DNA from: Pseudomonas silvicola
GTDB taxonomy: Bacteria; Pseudomonadota; Gammaproteobacteria; Pseudomonadales; Pseudomonadaceae
DNA: 64,000 nt
Reading direction: 5' to 3'
NCBI RefSeq assembly: GCF_026651855.1
Contig: NZ_CP093280.1
Location: forward strand, 1,032,001-1,096,000
Each line of letters starts with the position of its first letter. The stretch's first letter is position 1. Below, piece after piece: positions 50,822 through 60,098 of the stretch. The notes under the pieces were generated by a model that had not been told where the DNA came from, did no database searches, and was given only the letters and a program-made list of their open reading frames with translations. The translations under genes and the position numbers were made by a program.

Positions 50822-51313
50822 ATGAGTGCACTGGTTGGCGTGATCATGGGCTCCAAGTCCGATTGGTCCACCCTTAGCCACACCGCCGATATGCTGGAAA
50901 AGCTCGGTATTCCGTACGAAGTGAAAGTGGTATCCGCTCACCGTACTCCCGACCTGCTGTTCCAGTACGCCGAGGAAGCGGAAAGCCGCGGGATCGAAGT
51001 GATCATCGCCGGCGCCGGTGGCGCTGCCCACCTGCCAGGCATGTGCGCGGCCAAGACCCACCTGCCGGTGCTGGGCGTGCCGGTGCAGTCCTCCATGCTC
51101 TCGGGTGTCGATTCGTTGCTGTCGATCGTGCAGATGCCGGCCGGCGTGCCGGTGGCTACCTTGGCCATCGGCAAGGCCGGTGCGATCAACGCAGCGCTGC
51201 TGTCGGCCAGTATCCTGGGCGCCAAGCACCCGCAGTTCCATGCCGTGCTCAAGCAATTCCGCACTGAACAGACAGACAGCGTGCTGGATAATCCAGACCC
51301 GCGTCAGGCCTGA
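50822..51313 (+). CDS. purE: N5-carboxyaminoimidazole ribonucleotide mutase
   Basis: The 163-residue class I PurE has [46 protein letters not shown] and [23 protein letters not shown]. It rearranges N5-CAIR to CAIR in purine synthesis, following PurK, whose gene starts nine bases downstream. GAAGAGG upstream of the ATG is the ribosome-binding site; the frame extends upstream through the leader terminator without homology. Confidence 0.97.
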   Translation: MSALVGVIMGSKSDWSTLSHTADMLEKLGIPYEVKVVSAHRTPDLLFQYAEEAESRGIEVIIAGAGGAAHLPGMCAAKTHLPVLGVPVQSSMLSGVDSLLSIVQMPAGVPVATLAIGKAGAINAALLSASILGAKHPQFHAVLKQFRTEQTDSVLDNPDPRQA

Positions 51314-51322
51314 GGCTCTTTC

Positions 51323-52405
51323 ATGAAGATCGGTGTTATCGGTGGCGGCCAGCTGGGCCGCATGTTGGCCCTGGCGGGCACCCCGCTGGGTATGAACTTC
51401 GCATTCCTGGACCCGGCGCCTGACGCCTGTGCCGCGCCATTGGGCGAGCACCTGCGCGCGGACTACAGTGACCAGGACCACCTGCGCCAGTTGGCCGACG
51501 AAGTCGACCTGGTGACGTTCGAGTTCGAAAGCGTGCCGGCCGAGACCGTGGCGTTCCTGTCGCAGTTCGTACCGGTGTACCCGAGCGCCAATGCCCTGCG
51601 CATTGCCCGGGATCGCTGGTTCGAGAAAAGCATGTTCAAGGACCTGGGCGTGCCTACCCCGACGTTCGCCGACATCCAGTCGCAGGCCGACCTGGACGCG
51701 GCCGTCGCCAGCATCGGCCTGCCGGCCGTGCTCAAGACCCGCACCCTGGGTTACGACGGCAAGGGTCAGAAAGTGCTGCGCGCCCAGGCTGATGTCGAAG
51801 GTACCTTCGCCGAGCTGGGTAGCGTGCCATGCCTGCTGGAAGGCTTCGTGCCGTTCACCGGCGAAGTGTCGCTGATCGCCGTGCGTGCTCGTGACGGCGA
51901 GACGCGGTTCTACCCGCTGGTGCACAACACCCACGAAACCGGCATTCTGCGCTTGTCCGTGGCCAGCACCGACCACCCGCTGCAAGGCCTGGCCGAAGAT
52001 TACGCCTCGCGTGTACTCGAGCACCTGGACTACGTGGGTGTGCTGGCGTTCGAGTTCTTCGAAGTGGACGGCGGCCTCAAGGCCAACGAGATCGCCCCGC
52101 GGGTGCATAACTCCGGGCACTGGACCATCGAAGGCGCCGAGTGCAGCCAGTTCGAAAACCACCTGCGCGCCGTAGCCGGCCTGCCGCTGGGTTCCACCGC
52201 CAAGGTGGGCGAAAGCGCCATGCTCAACTTCATTGGCGAAGTACCGCCGGTGGACAAGGTGGTCTCGGTCGCCGATTGCCACCTGCATCACTATGGCAAG
52301 GCGTTCAAGGTGGGCCGCAAGGTGGGGCATGCCACGCTGCGCAGCGCCGACATGGCCACGCTGAAACAGCAGATCAAGGCGGTGGAAGCCCTGATCGGCG
52401 CCTGA
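51323..52405 (+). CDS. purK: 5-(carboxyamino)imidazole ribonucleotide synthase
   Basis: The 360-residue ATP-grasp enzyme starts IGVIGGGQLGRMLALAG. It continues with LKTRTLGYDGKGQ, LEGFVPFTGEVSLIAVRARDG, VGVLAFEFFEVDG and NEIAPRVHNSGHWTIEGAECSQFENHLRA. It converts AIR, ATP and bicarbonate to N5-CAIR. It is the second gene of the purEK pair. Confidence 0.97.
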   Translation: MKIGVIGGGQLGRMLALAGTPLGMNFAFLDPAPDACAAPLGEHLRADYSDQDHLRQLADEVDLVTFEFESVPAETVAFLSQFVPVYPSANALRIARDRWFEKSMFKDLGVPTPTFADIQSQADLDAAVASIGLPAVLKTRTLGYDGKGQKVLRAQADVEGTFAELGSVPCLLEGFVPFTGEVSLIAVRARDGETRFYPLVHNTHETGILRLSVASTDHPLQGLAEDYASRVLEHLDYVGVLAFEFFEVDGGLKANEIAPRVHNSGHWTIEGAECSQFENHLRAVAGLPLGSTAKVGESAMLNFIGEVPPVDKVVSVADCHLHHYGKAFKVGRKVGHATLRSADMATLKQQIKAVEALIGA

Positions 52406-52496
52406 CAGGGAACCATCCAGGCGGTGATGCCCTCTGATGGCAGGATGCCAAAGCACGACTAGGCTTTGGCTTATGCAGTCAATCAGAGGGTTTCAC

Positions 52497-52742
52497 ATGG
52501 GTATTATCGGTACCATCTTCATCGGCCTGATCGTTGGCCTGCTGGCACGTTTCCTCAAGCCTGGCGACGATAGCATGGGCTGGATCATGACCATCCTGCT
52601 GGGTATCGGCGGCTCGCTGGCCGCGACCTACGGTGGCCAGGCGCTGGGTATCTACCAGGCCGGGCAAACCGCCGGTTTCCTCGGTGCACTGGTAGGCGCC
52701 ATCGTGCTGCTGGTGCTGTACGGCATGATCAAAAAAGACTGA
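52497..52742 (+). CDS. GlsB/YeaQ/YmgE-family stress-associated membrane protein
   Basis: The 81-residue protein has three glycine-rich helices, GIIGTIFIGLIVGLLARFLKPG, MTILLGIGGSLAATYGG and AGFLGALVGAIVLLVLYGMI. This is the layout of the YeaQ/YmgE (transglycosylase-associated) family. It sits in the inner membrane; members are often stress induced. A perfect 11-bp hairpin (52756-52783) after the stop probably ends the transcript. Confidence 0.88.
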   Translation: MGIIGTIFIGLIVGLLARFLKPGDDSMGWIMTILLGIGGSLAATYGGQALGIYQAGQTAGFLGALVGAIVLLVLYGMIKKD

Positions 52743-52755
52743 CATTCGCCCAATG

Positions 52756-52783
52756 GCCCTCTCTGCTGGCGCGCAGAGAGGGC
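52756..52783 (+). terminator. Hairpin after the YeaQ/YmgE-family gene
   Basis: GCCCTCTCTGC pairs perfectly with GCAGAGAGGGC around a six-base loop. It lacks a T-run, so termination may be partial. A TAGAAT -10-like box for the next gene follows at 52784. Confidence 0.5.
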
Positions 52784-52818
52784 TAGAATGCCCGACTCAT
52801 TTTGTGTCGAGGCCCTTC

Positions 52819-53358
52819 ATGCGCCGTATTCTTTTTGCCACCTTGCTAGTTTGCAGCGGCCTCGTTCATGCCGCCGAAAAGCTCCCGGAAACCGACTGGC
52901 TGTCATTGATGCCCAAATCGGACCAAAAGGCGCTGGAAGCCATGCCGGAAATCACCCACAACACTCCCGAGGGTGACGGTAACTTTACCCACAAGGGTGG
53001 CCTGAAACAGAGCAAGGGCTTGCCGGCAGTGATGTATTCGACCAAGACCGTGCCGGAACTCAATGGCAAGGATATCCGTATTGGTGGTTACCCGGTGCCG
53101 CTGGAGACCGACGCCAAGGGGCGCGCCACAGCGTTCTTCCTGGTGCCGTACCCGGGTGCGTGCATCCACGTGCCGCCACCGCCGCCGAACCAGATGATCC
53201 TGATTCGCTACCCCAAGGGGTTGAAGCTGGACGATATCTATACGCCGCTGTGGGCGATTGGCACGCTGAAGATCGAGAAGGTCAGCAATGACATGGCGGA
53301 TGCCGCCTATGCCATGGATGCCTCGAAGGTGCGGGTAGTGGTCGAGTCTGACTTGTAA
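52819..53358 (+). CDS. DUF3299 domain exported protein
   Basis: The 179-residue protein begins with a signal peptide (MRRILFATLLVCSGLVHAAE). It has the DUF3299 pattern: DWLSLMPKSDQKALEAMPEI, DIRIGGYPVPLE, FFLVPYPGACIHVPPPPPNQ and LWAIGTLKIE. It should be periplasmic; function is unknown, though some members associate with lipoprotein or metal transport genes. ATG at 52819 starts the signal peptide. Confidence 0.85.
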   Translation: MRRILFATLLVCSGLVHAAEKLPETDWLSLMPKSDQKALEAMPEITHNTPEGDGNFTHKGGLKQSKGLPAVMYSTKTVPELNGKDIRIGGYPVPLETDAKGRATAFFLVPYPGACIHVPPPPPNQMILIRYPKGLKLDDIYTPLWAIGTLKIEKVSNDMADAAYAMDASKVRVVVESDL

Positions 53359-53378
53359 CCCTGCTGCGGCTTTGCGTG

Positions 53379-53405
53379 GTGGGACCGACCGAAGCTCGGC
53401 CCCAC
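53379..53405. repeat. REP-like hairpin containing GAAGCTCGG
   Basis: GTGGGACCGACCGAAGCTCGG then CCCCAC forms an imperfect hairpin between the convergent DUF3299 and mutarotase genes. It shares the GAAGCTCGG core of the repeats at 12561 and 24178. Confidence 0.55.
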
Positions 53406-53426
53406 ACAGGTGAATCGCTGTCGGCG

Positions 53427-54329
53427 TCAGAGCGGCTCGCTGACGATGGTCACGCCCAGGGTGTGCTCGGCACCCGGCAGCAGCACCACGATGTCATCCA
53501 TCACGTTGGCCGTCTCGATGCACAGCATGCGCTGCCAGCCATCGTCGGCCATGTCGCTGAGCTGCGCGGCGCGGTCGATCCACGGGTTCCAGATCACCGC
53601 GGCATTGGCGCCACTGCTGGTCAGGCGCACACGACGTTTCCACACTGGGTCCACGATGGTCAGCTGCGCCGGGACGCTCTTGTAGATTCGGTCCGTTTCG
53701 CCGGCAAAGCGCAGCTCGTTGGCTTGCTCAACCACTTTCCAGTCATCCAGGGTCTCGATGTACTTCAGCCCCGCCACGCCTTCCACATGCACATCGCGTA
53801 CATCACTCACTGCAAAGTAGCTGTGCAGCGCCTGGCTGATGGCGACGTCGTCATTACCCAGGTTGGTGGTGGTAAGGCTCACGCTCAGGTGGTCGCCGAG
53901 GATGATGCTCAGCTTCAACGCGACTTTGTGCGGCCAGCCGGGCAGCTTGCCTTCAGCTTCCGGCAGGGTGAAGTCGATACGCAGGTAGTCGTCAGTGGAG
54001 CTGTCGATGGCCTGCAGTTGCCAGTCCATGGCCCGCACCAGGCCATGGCTGCCGGCCCCCTCGGGGGAAGCGAGCATGGCTTGCACGGGCTCTGGGTTGC
54101 GGGCAAACACGCCAAACCACGGCCAGCAGACCGGGACGCCCGCGCGCACTGGGGTGCCGTGTTTGAACACCGCCTGGTCATTGAGCCAGATCAGTGGCTG
54201 CTCGCCTTCGCGCTGGTAGCTGAGAATCTGGGCGCCCTGTTGGGCCACCAGCAGCTCGGCACCGCCGTGGCTGATGCGCCAGCAGTTCAGTTCATCCAGT
54301 TTGACCGACTCGACCTGGGGGGTAGACAT
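53427..54329 (-). CDS. D-hexose-6-phosphate mutarotase
   Basis: The 300-residue protein of the YeaD/aldose-1-epimerase-like family shows AELLVAQQGAQILSYQ, VCWPWFGVFARNP, GLVRAMDWQLQ, ALHSYFAVSDV and VIWNPWIDRAAQLSDM with WQRMLCIETANV. It interconverts glucose-6-phosphate anomers in the cytoplasm. It follows a thioesterase gene by 74 bases on the same strand; the frame continues upstream into that gene, but the methionine at 54329 begins the homology. Confidence 0.92.
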   Translation of the reverse strand: MSTPQVESVKLDELNCWRISHGGAELLVAQQGAQILSYQREGEQPLIWLNDQAVFKHGTPVRAGVPVCWPWFGVFARNPEPVQAMLASPEGAGSHGLVRAMDWQLQAIDSSTDDYLRIDFTLPEAEGKLPGWPHKVALKLSIILGDHLSVSLTTTNLGNDDVAISQALHSYFAVSDVRDVHVEGVAGLKYIETLDDWKVVEQANELRFAGETDRIYKSVPAQLTIVDPVWKRRVRLTSSGANAAVIWNPWIDRAAQLSDMADDGWQRMLCIETANVMDDIVVLLPGAEHTLGVTIVSEPL

Positions 54330-54403
54330 GCGCAGTTCTCGCTTCCAATCCAATAGATATATTGCAGTTTGACCCGCAAACCGCCGCCAAGTTTGCCGGC
54401 AAA

Positions 54404-54805
54404 TCAGCGCCGTGGCGGTACGGAACGGGTGCGACCGCTGCCGTCGATGGCAACAAATACGAATACAGCTTCGGTAACCTTGCGCCATTCGCTGGACAGC
54501 GGGTCGTCGCTCCATACCTCAACCATCATCTGGATCGAGCTGCGCCCGATTTCCAGGGTCTGGGTATAGAAAGACAGCTGTGCGCCCACGGCAACCGGCA
54601 CCAGGAACGCCATGCGGTCGATGGCCACGGTAGCCACGCGCCCGCCCGCCACCTTGCTGGCCATGGCCGTGCCGGCCAGGTCCATCTGCGCCACCAGCCA
54701 GCCGCCGAAGATATCGCCGAAGCCGTTGGTTTCGCGCGGTAGCGCGGTGATCTGCAAGGCCAGGTCGCCTTGTGGAATAGGATCTTCTTGTTCGAGTTCA
54801 ATCAT
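54404..54805 (-). CDS. Acyl-CoA thioesterase, YciA-like
   Basis: The 133-residue hot-dog protein has TNGFGDIFGGWLVAQMDLAGTAMASK, including the catalytic Asp, and VATVAIDRMAFLVPVAVGAQLSFYTQ, as in YciA. It hydrolyses short- to long-chain acyl-CoA in the cytoplasm. It heads a two-gene unit with the mutarotase. Confidence 0.9.
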   Translation of the reverse strand: MIELEQEDPIPQGDLALQITALPRETNGFGDIFGGWLVAQMDLAGTAMASKVAGGRVATVAIDRMAFLVPVAVGAQLSFYTQTLEIGRSSIQMMVEVWSDDPLSSEWRKVTEAVFVFVAIDGSGRTRSVPPRR

Positions 54806-55174
54806 GCTCGGGGTGCCTCTGACCCAAAACTCTCAGATAGGGTTGGCGGAACGGGTAATGACGCCTCATATAAAACGATTCAGCTTCATACTACGCTGCT
54901 TTCGCCGCTAGAGACGCTCCAAGGGTAACTCTGCGAAATCGGCTAGCGCTTATAGCGACGCTTTCGCACAAACACCCTGTATCCAACCAGAAAATTCCTA
55001 CAGACGCGCAGTATATAGGGCGATAACGGGTGCGACGACGGTCGTGCACGCAATTAATCGGCCGAAAATCACAATCCATGTGCTTTTTCAAGCAATTTGC
55101 TATCGTGCCCCACCTGCCAAGCCGCAAGCAGCCCTGGTGAGGGTTGCCGTTTTGCCTATAAGAGAAACCACACC
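54806..55174. other. Intergenic region between thioesterase and MHS transporter
   Basis: This divergent 369-base gap holds no open frame I can support. AT-rich patches near 54865-54885 and 55000-55100 are likely promoter DNA for the two flanking genes. AAGAGAAA just before 55175 is the transporter's ribosome-binding site. I found no recognised RNA or binding site. Confidence 0.4.
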
Positions 55175-56464
55175 ATGACGTCCGTCCCCTCGAGTCACGC
55201 GCAACCGGCGCGGCCTCTGACCCGCAATGACTACAAGACCTTGTCGCTTTCCGCCCTGGGTGGAGCGTTGGAGTTCTACGATTTCATCATTTTCGTGTTC
55301 TTCGCCACCGTGGTCGGGAAATTGTTCTTCCCGGCCGACATGCCCGAGTGGCTGCGCCTGATGCAGACCTTCGGCATCTTTGCCGCGGGTTACCTGGCGC
55401 GCCCCCTGGGCGGCATCGTCATGGCGCATTTCGGTGACCTGCTGGGGCGCAAGAAAATGTTCACCCTGAGCATCTTCATGATGGCCGTGCCGACCCTGAT
55501 CATGGGCCTGTTGCCCACCTACGCGCAGATCGGCTTGTGGGCGCCCTTGCTGTTGCTGCTGATGCGGGTGATTCAGGGCGCTGCCATTGGTGGCGAGGTA
55601 CCCGGAGCCTGGGTATTCGTGTCCGAACACGTGCCGGCACGCCATGTGGGCTATGCCTGTGGCACGCTGACGTCGGGTTTGACGGCGGGGATCCTGCTCG
55701 GTTCCCTGGTCGCGACGCTGGTGAACAGTATTTACAGCGCTACCGAGGTGTCCGACTACGCCTGGCGCATTCCTTTCCTGCTGGGCGGGGTGTTCGGCCT
55801 GATGTCGGTGTACCTGCGCCGCTGGCTGCATGAAACCCCGGTGTTCGCCGAGTTGCAGCAGCGCAAGGCGCTGGCGGATGAGATCCCTCTGCGCGCCGTT
55901 CTGCGTGACCACCGCGGCGCCATCGCTGTGTCGATGCTGCTCACCTGGTTGCTGTCGGCGGGTATCGTCGTGGTCATCCTCATGACCCCCACGGTGCTGC
56001 AGACCGTCTACGGCTTCAGCCCCTCGGTAGCCTTGCAGGCCAACAGCCTGGCCATCGTCTTTCTCAGTATTGGTTGTGTATGCGCTGGCGCACTGGCCGA
56101 CCGTCTCGGCGCGGGGCGAGTCTTCGTAGGGGGCAGCCTGGCCCTGCTGGTCAGCTCGTGGGTGTTCTACCACAGCCTGCATGCCCACCCCGACTGGCTG
56201 TTCCCGCTGTACGCGCTGACCGGTCTGTTCGTGGGCACCATCGGTGCGGTGCCGTACGTGATGGTCAAAGCGTTCCCGGCGGTGGTGCGCTTCACCGGGC
56301 TGTCGTTCTCCTACAACCTGGCATACGCCATCTTCGGCGGGCTGACGCCGATGATCGTGACTCTGCTGCTCAAATCCGACCCGATGGGGCCAGCGTATTA
56401 TGTTGCAGGCATTTGCATGATCGGCCTGGCGGTGGGGCTGTATCTGCTGGCGAAGAAACGTTGA
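55175..56464 (+). CDS. MFS transporter, metabolite:H+ symporter type
   Basis: The 429-residue protein has twelve helices. The MHS-family start is LSALGGALEFYDFIIFVFFATVVGKLFFP, with the loop FGDLLGRKKMFTLSIFMMAVPTL and GAAIGGEVPGAWVFVSEHVPARH. It probably imports an organic acid with protons. It stands alone upstream of pstS; an inverted repeat AGGCCGCGT/ACGCGGCCT (56485-56530) follows it. Confidence 0.9.
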   Translation: MTSVPSSHAQPARPLTRNDYKTLSLSALGGALEFYDFIIFVFFATVVGKLFFPADMPEWLRLMQTFGIFAAGYLARPLGGIVMAHFGDLLGRKKMFTLSIFMMAVPTLIMGLLPTYAQIGLWAPLLLLLMRVIQGAAIGGEVPGAWVFVSEHVPARHVGYACGTLTSGLTAGILLGSLVATLVNSIYSATEVSDYAWRIPFLLGGVFGLMSVYLRRWLHETPVFAELQQRKALADEIPLRAVLRDHRGAIAVSMLLTWLLSAGIVVVILMTPTVLQTVYGFSPSVALQANSLAIVFLSIGCVCAGALADRLGAGRVFVGGSLALLVSSWVFYHSLHAHPDWLFPLYALTGLFVGTIGAVPYVMVKAFPAVVRFTGLSFSYNLAYAIFGGLTPMIVTLLLKSDPMGPAYYVAGICMIGLAVGLYLLAKKR

Positions 56465-56580
56465 TCGTGCATTGAACATCCGGTAGGCCGCGTTGTACGT
56501 GCACGCACCATACGACGTCCGACGCGGCCTGACGCCCACCCCACAGTGGCGGCAATATCCCGTAATGGCCATTCATCCTT

Positions 56581-56598
56581 CTGTCACAATCCATACAT
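56581..56598 (+). promoter_or_regulatory. Pho box upstream of pstS
   Basis: CTGTCAC-AATC-CATACAT fits the two 7-bp halves and 4-base spacer of the PhoB-binding Pho box, with some mismatches in the second half. It lies 70 bases before the pstS start. Confidence 0.75.
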
Positions 56599-56668
56599 AG
56601 AATGTTCACATGGGCTATCGATACTGGCGCCCGACCCATCCGAACAACCCCTATTCCTGGAGTCAGGC

Positions 56669-57655
56669 ATGAATTTCAAGCGTTTGATGGCCGCGATCAG
56701 CGTGGCTGTCGCGGGTACTGCCAGTGTTCACGCCACCGCCGCTGTAGACCCCACCATCCCTGCCTATGCAAAGACCACGGGCGTGTCGGGCAACCTGTCC
56801 AGCGTCGGCTCCGATACCCTCGCCAACCTCATGACCCTGTGGGCCGAGGCGTATAAAAAGGAATACCCCAACGTCAATATCCAGGTACAGGCCGCCGGGT
56901 CGTCCACCGCGCCACCCGCGCTGACCGAAGGCACCGCGAACCTGGGGCCCATGAGCCGCAAGATGAAGGACGTCGAGCTGCAGGCCTTCGAGCAGAAGTA
57001 CGGCTACCGGCCGACGGCGGTGCCTGTGGCCGTGGACGCCCTGGCAGTGTTCGTGCACAAGGACAACCCCATCCAGCACCTGACGATGGAGCAGGTGGAC
57101 GCGATTTTCTCCGCGACCCGCCTGTGCGGGGCCAAGGCCGAGGTCAAGACCTGGGGCGACCTGGGCGTGACCGGCGACCTGGCCAACAAGCCGGTACAGT
57201 TGTTTGGCCGCAACTCGGTGTCCGGTACCTATGGGTACTTCAAGGAAGCGGCGTTGTGCAAAGGTGACTACAAGCCCAACGTCAACGAGCAGCCCGGCTC
57301 CGCCTCGGTCGTGCAGTCCATCAGCAGCTCGCTCAATGGCATCGGCTATTCGGGTATCGGTTACAAGACCGCCAGTGTGAAAACCGTGGCACTGGCGAAA
57401 AAAGGCAGCACTACCTTTGTCGAAGAAACCGAGGAGAACACCCTGAACGGGAAATACCCACTGTCGCGGTTTCTCTACCTGTATGTGAACAAGGCCCCGA
57501 ACAAGCCACTGGCACCGCTTGAAGCCGAGTTCGTGAAACTGGTGCTGTCACAATCCGGTCAGCAGATCGTGGTAAAAGATGGTTACATCCCGCTCCCGGC
57601 GAAAGTGGCAGCCAAAGCCCTTGCCGACCTGGGGCTGAGTGAAGGCTCAAAGTAA
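56669..57655 (+). CDS. pstS: Phosphate ABC transporter substrate-binding protein
   Basis: The 328-residue protein has a signal peptide ([25 protein letters not shown]). The phosphate-binding fold follows, with [46 protein letters not shown] and [19 protein letters not shown]. The last two supply the phosphate-contacting Ser, Thr, Arg and Gly residues of PstS. It captures phosphate in the periplasm for PstCAB. A TGGAG ribosome-binding site precedes the ATG. Confidence 0.95.
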   Translation: MNFKRLMAAISVAVAGTASVHATAAVDPTIPAYAKTTGVSGNLSSVGSDTLANLMTLWAEAYKKEYPNVNIQVQAAGSSTAPPALTEGTANLGPMSRKMKDVELQAFEQKYGYRPTAVPVAVDALAVFVHKDNPIQHLTMEQVDAIFSATRLCGAKAEVKTWGDLGVTGDLANKPVQLFGRNSVSGTYGYFKEAALCKGDYKPNVNEQPGSASVVQSISSSLNGIGYSGIGYKTASVKTVALAKKGSTTFVEETEENTLNGKYPLSRFLYLYVNKAPNKPLAPLEAEFVKLVLSQSGQQIVVKDGYIPLPAKVAAKALADLGLSEGSK

Positions 57656-57755
57656 GTACAATGGCTGGCAGGGCCGTTCCAGAGGGCTTGCTTATAGCTG
57701 CACCCAGGTTTGCTGCCCGGTCTTCCCAGGCGGCAGACCTCGTTGCGTCAACTCA

Positions 57756-57773
57756 CTGTCACGTTTCTGTCAT
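57756..57773 (+). promoter_or_regulatory. Second Pho box upstream of pstC
   Basis: CTGTCAC-GTTT-CTGTCAT is close to the Pho-box consensus and better than the one before pstS. It lies 22 bases before the pstC start, so pstC-pstA-pstB-phoU may have its own PhoB-driven promoter. Confidence 0.8.
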
Positions 57774-57795
57774 ACGAGGTCGCTAGGGTGTGCCC

Positions 57796-60081
57796 ATGAA
57801 TGATCTGGCCAACTCTGCAAACATTCCCCGCAAGCCACCCGCGCGCATCGACTTCAACACGCCGGAACTGGTACGCAGGCGCAAGCTGCGTGCGCTCAAG
57901 GACCGCCTGACCCGCTGGTATGTACTGGTGGGCGGGCTTGCCGTGCTGGCTGCCATTACCCTGATTTTCTTTTACCTGCTGTATGTGGTGTTGCCGCTGT
58001 TCAAGGGCGCGGAGCTCACCGTCAAGGCACCGTTGCCCCCCGCCTGGCTGCAGGACGCCGGCAAACCGCTGATGCTTTCGCTGGAAGAGCAGAACCAGGT
58101 AGGCCTGCGGGTCTCCGATGCTGGCCAGGCGCTGTTCTTCAGCACCAGGGACGGCCATGAGCTCAAGCGCATCGACCTGCCGCTACCGGCCGGGGCCAAG
58201 GTGGTTTCCATTGGTGAGGAGCAGCCCGGCAGCTCACTGGTGATGCTGGGCCTGTCCAACGGCCAGGCGATGATTTTCCGCCACACCTACAAGGTGACTT
58301 ACCCGGACGGTCACAAGACCATCAATACCGCCCTGGAATTTCCCTATGGCGAGGCGCCGCTGACCCTGGACGGAGAGGGGCGGGCACTGGAGCACGTTAA
58401 CCTCAGCGCCACGGATGATGCACTGATCGTGGCAGGCTCCACCGGCCCGCAGTTGCACGTGCTCTCGATCACCAGGGAAGAGAACCTGCTGACCGGCGAG
58501 ACCGACACTACTCAGGCGGCCATCGAATTGCCGCAGATGACGGAGCAGGTCAAGGCCATCTTCGTGGACCCGCGCCAGCAATGGTTGTACGTGATCAATG
58601 GCCGGGCTCAGGCCGACGTTTTCAGCCTGCGGGACAAGAGCCTGAACGGTCGCTACAAGCTGCTTGAGGATGCCAGCGCCGAAGTGACCGCTACTACCCA
58701 GTTGGTAGGGGGGATTTCGCTGATCGTGGGTACCTCCAAGGGTGGCCTGTCCCAATGGTTCATGGCCCGCGATACCGATGGCGAACAGCGCCTTCGGCAT
58801 ATCCGCGATTTCCAGATGGGTAGCACGCCTATTGTCGACATTACCGCCGAGCAGCGTCGCAAGGGCTTCCTTGCCGTCAATGCCGCAGGGCAGATGGGTA
58901 TTTTCCACAGTACCGCCCACCGTACCCTGCTGGTTCAGCAAGTGGCCCAGGGCCCAGGCGTGTTGGCCCTGTCACCCCGGGCGAACCGCATCGTGATGGA
59001 GCAGGGTGGCCGGCTGCTACCCATGACGTTGGTCAACCCGCATCCGGAAGTATCGTGGAGCGCGTTGTGGGACAAGGTCTGGTATGAAAACTACGATGAG
59101 CCCAAGTATGTCTGGCAGTCGACGGCCGCCACGTCGGACTTCGAGCCCAAGCTGAGCCTGTCGCCCCTGACCTTTGGCACCCTGAAAGCAGCGTTCTACG
59201 CCATGTTCCTGGCCGCGCCACTGGCTGTTGCCGCCGCCATCTACACCGCTTACTTCATGGCACCCGGGCTGCGCCGCAAGGTCAAGCCAGTGATCGAGCT
59301 GATGGAGGCCATGCCCACGGTGATCCTGGGCTTCTTCGCCGGCCTGTTCCTGGCACCCTACCTGGAAGGCCACCTGCCGGGGATCTTCAGCCTGCTGCTG
59401 TTGACCCCCATTGGTATCCTGGTGGCCGGCTTCGGTTGGAGCCGCCTGCCCGAGGCCATCCGCCTGCGGGTACCGGAGGGGTGGGAGAGCATCATCCTGA
59501 TCCCGGTGATCCTGCTGGTGGGCTGGTTCGCCCTGGCCATGAGCCCGCACCTGGAAAACTGGTTCTTCGGCGGTGACATGCGCCTGTGGATAACCAACGA
59601 CCTGGGCATCACTTATGACCAGCGCAATGCGCTGGTGGTAGGCCTGGCCATGGGCTTCGCCGTCATCCCCAACATCTATTCCATCGCCGAAGACGCGGTG
59701 TTCAGCGTGCCGCGCAGCCTGACCCTGGGCTCCCTGGCGCTGGGCGCCACGCCTTGGCAGACCCTGACCCGCGTGGTACTGCTGACCGCCAGCCCGGGTA
59801 TCTTCTCGGCGCTGATGATCGGCCTGGGCCGCGCCGTGGGCGAGACCATGATTGTGCTGATGGCCACCGGCAATACGCCGGTGATGGAAATGAACCTGTT
59901 CGAGGGGATGCGCACCCTGGCCGCCAACGTCGCGGTGGAAATGCCCGAGTCGGAGGTGGGTGGCAGCCACTACCGCGTGCTGTTCCTGGCCGCGCTGGTA
60001 CTGCTGCTGTTCACCTTCGTGATGAATACCCTGGCCGAAGTGATCCGCCAGCGTCTTCGCAAAAAATACTCGTCGCTTTAG
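57796..60081 (+). CDS. pstC: Phosphate ABC transporter permease PstC, extended form
   Basis: The 761-residue protein is much longer than E. coli PstC (about 320). One N-terminal helix (LVGGLAVLAAITLIFFYLLYVVLPLF) is followed by a large periplasmic region (about 70-440) resembling a beta-propeller, then the permease core. The core has LKAAFYAMFLAAPLAVAAAIYTAYFM, ELMEAMPTVILGFFAGLFL and the EAA-loop segment SLALGATPWQTLTRVVLLTASPG. A GTG two codons upstream is an alternative start. It works with PstA and PstB. Confidence 0.92.
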   Translation: MNDLANSANIPRKPPARIDFNTPELVRRRKLRALKDRLTRWYVLVGGLAVLAAITLIFFYLLYVVLPLFKGAELTVKAPLPPAWLQDAGKPLMLSLEEQNQVGLRVSDAGQALFFSTRDGHELKRIDLPLPAGAKVVSIGEEQPGSSLVMLGLSNGQAMIFRHTYKVTYPDGHKTINTALEFPYGEAPLTLDGEGRALEHVNLSATDDALIVAGSTGPQLHVLSITREENLLTGETDTTQAAIELPQMTEQVKAIFVDPRQQWLYVINGRAQADVFSLRDKSLNGRYKLLEDASAEVTATTQLVGGISLIVGTSKGGLSQWFMARDTDGEQRLRHIRDFQMGSTPIVDITAEQRRKGFLAVNAAGQMGIFHSTAHRTLLVQQVAQGPGVLALSPRANRIVMEQGGRLLPMTLVNPHPEVSWSALWDKVWYENYDEPKYVWQSTAATSDFEPKLSLSPLTFGTLKAAFYAMFLAAPLAVAAAIYTAYFMAPGLRRKVKPVIELMEAMPTVILGFFAGLFLAPYLEGHLPGIFSLLLLTPIGILVAGFGWSRLPEAIRLRVPEGWESIILIPVILLVGWFALAMSPHLENWFFGGDMRLWITNDLGITYDQRNALVVGLAMGFAVIPNIYSIAEDAVFSVPRSLTLGSLALGATPWQTLTRVVLLTASPGIFSALMIGLGRAVGETMIVLMATGNTPVMEMNLFEGMRTLAANVAVEMPESEVGGSHYRVLFLAALVLLLFTFVMNTLAEVIRQRLRKKYSSL

Positions 60082-60098
60082 TGCAAAGGTAGCGATCC

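Noticed and set aside
50276-52456. A 726-codon minus-strand frame across purE-purK
   Set aside because: It runs antisense to two well-identified purine genes and the leader terminator and shows no protein motif.
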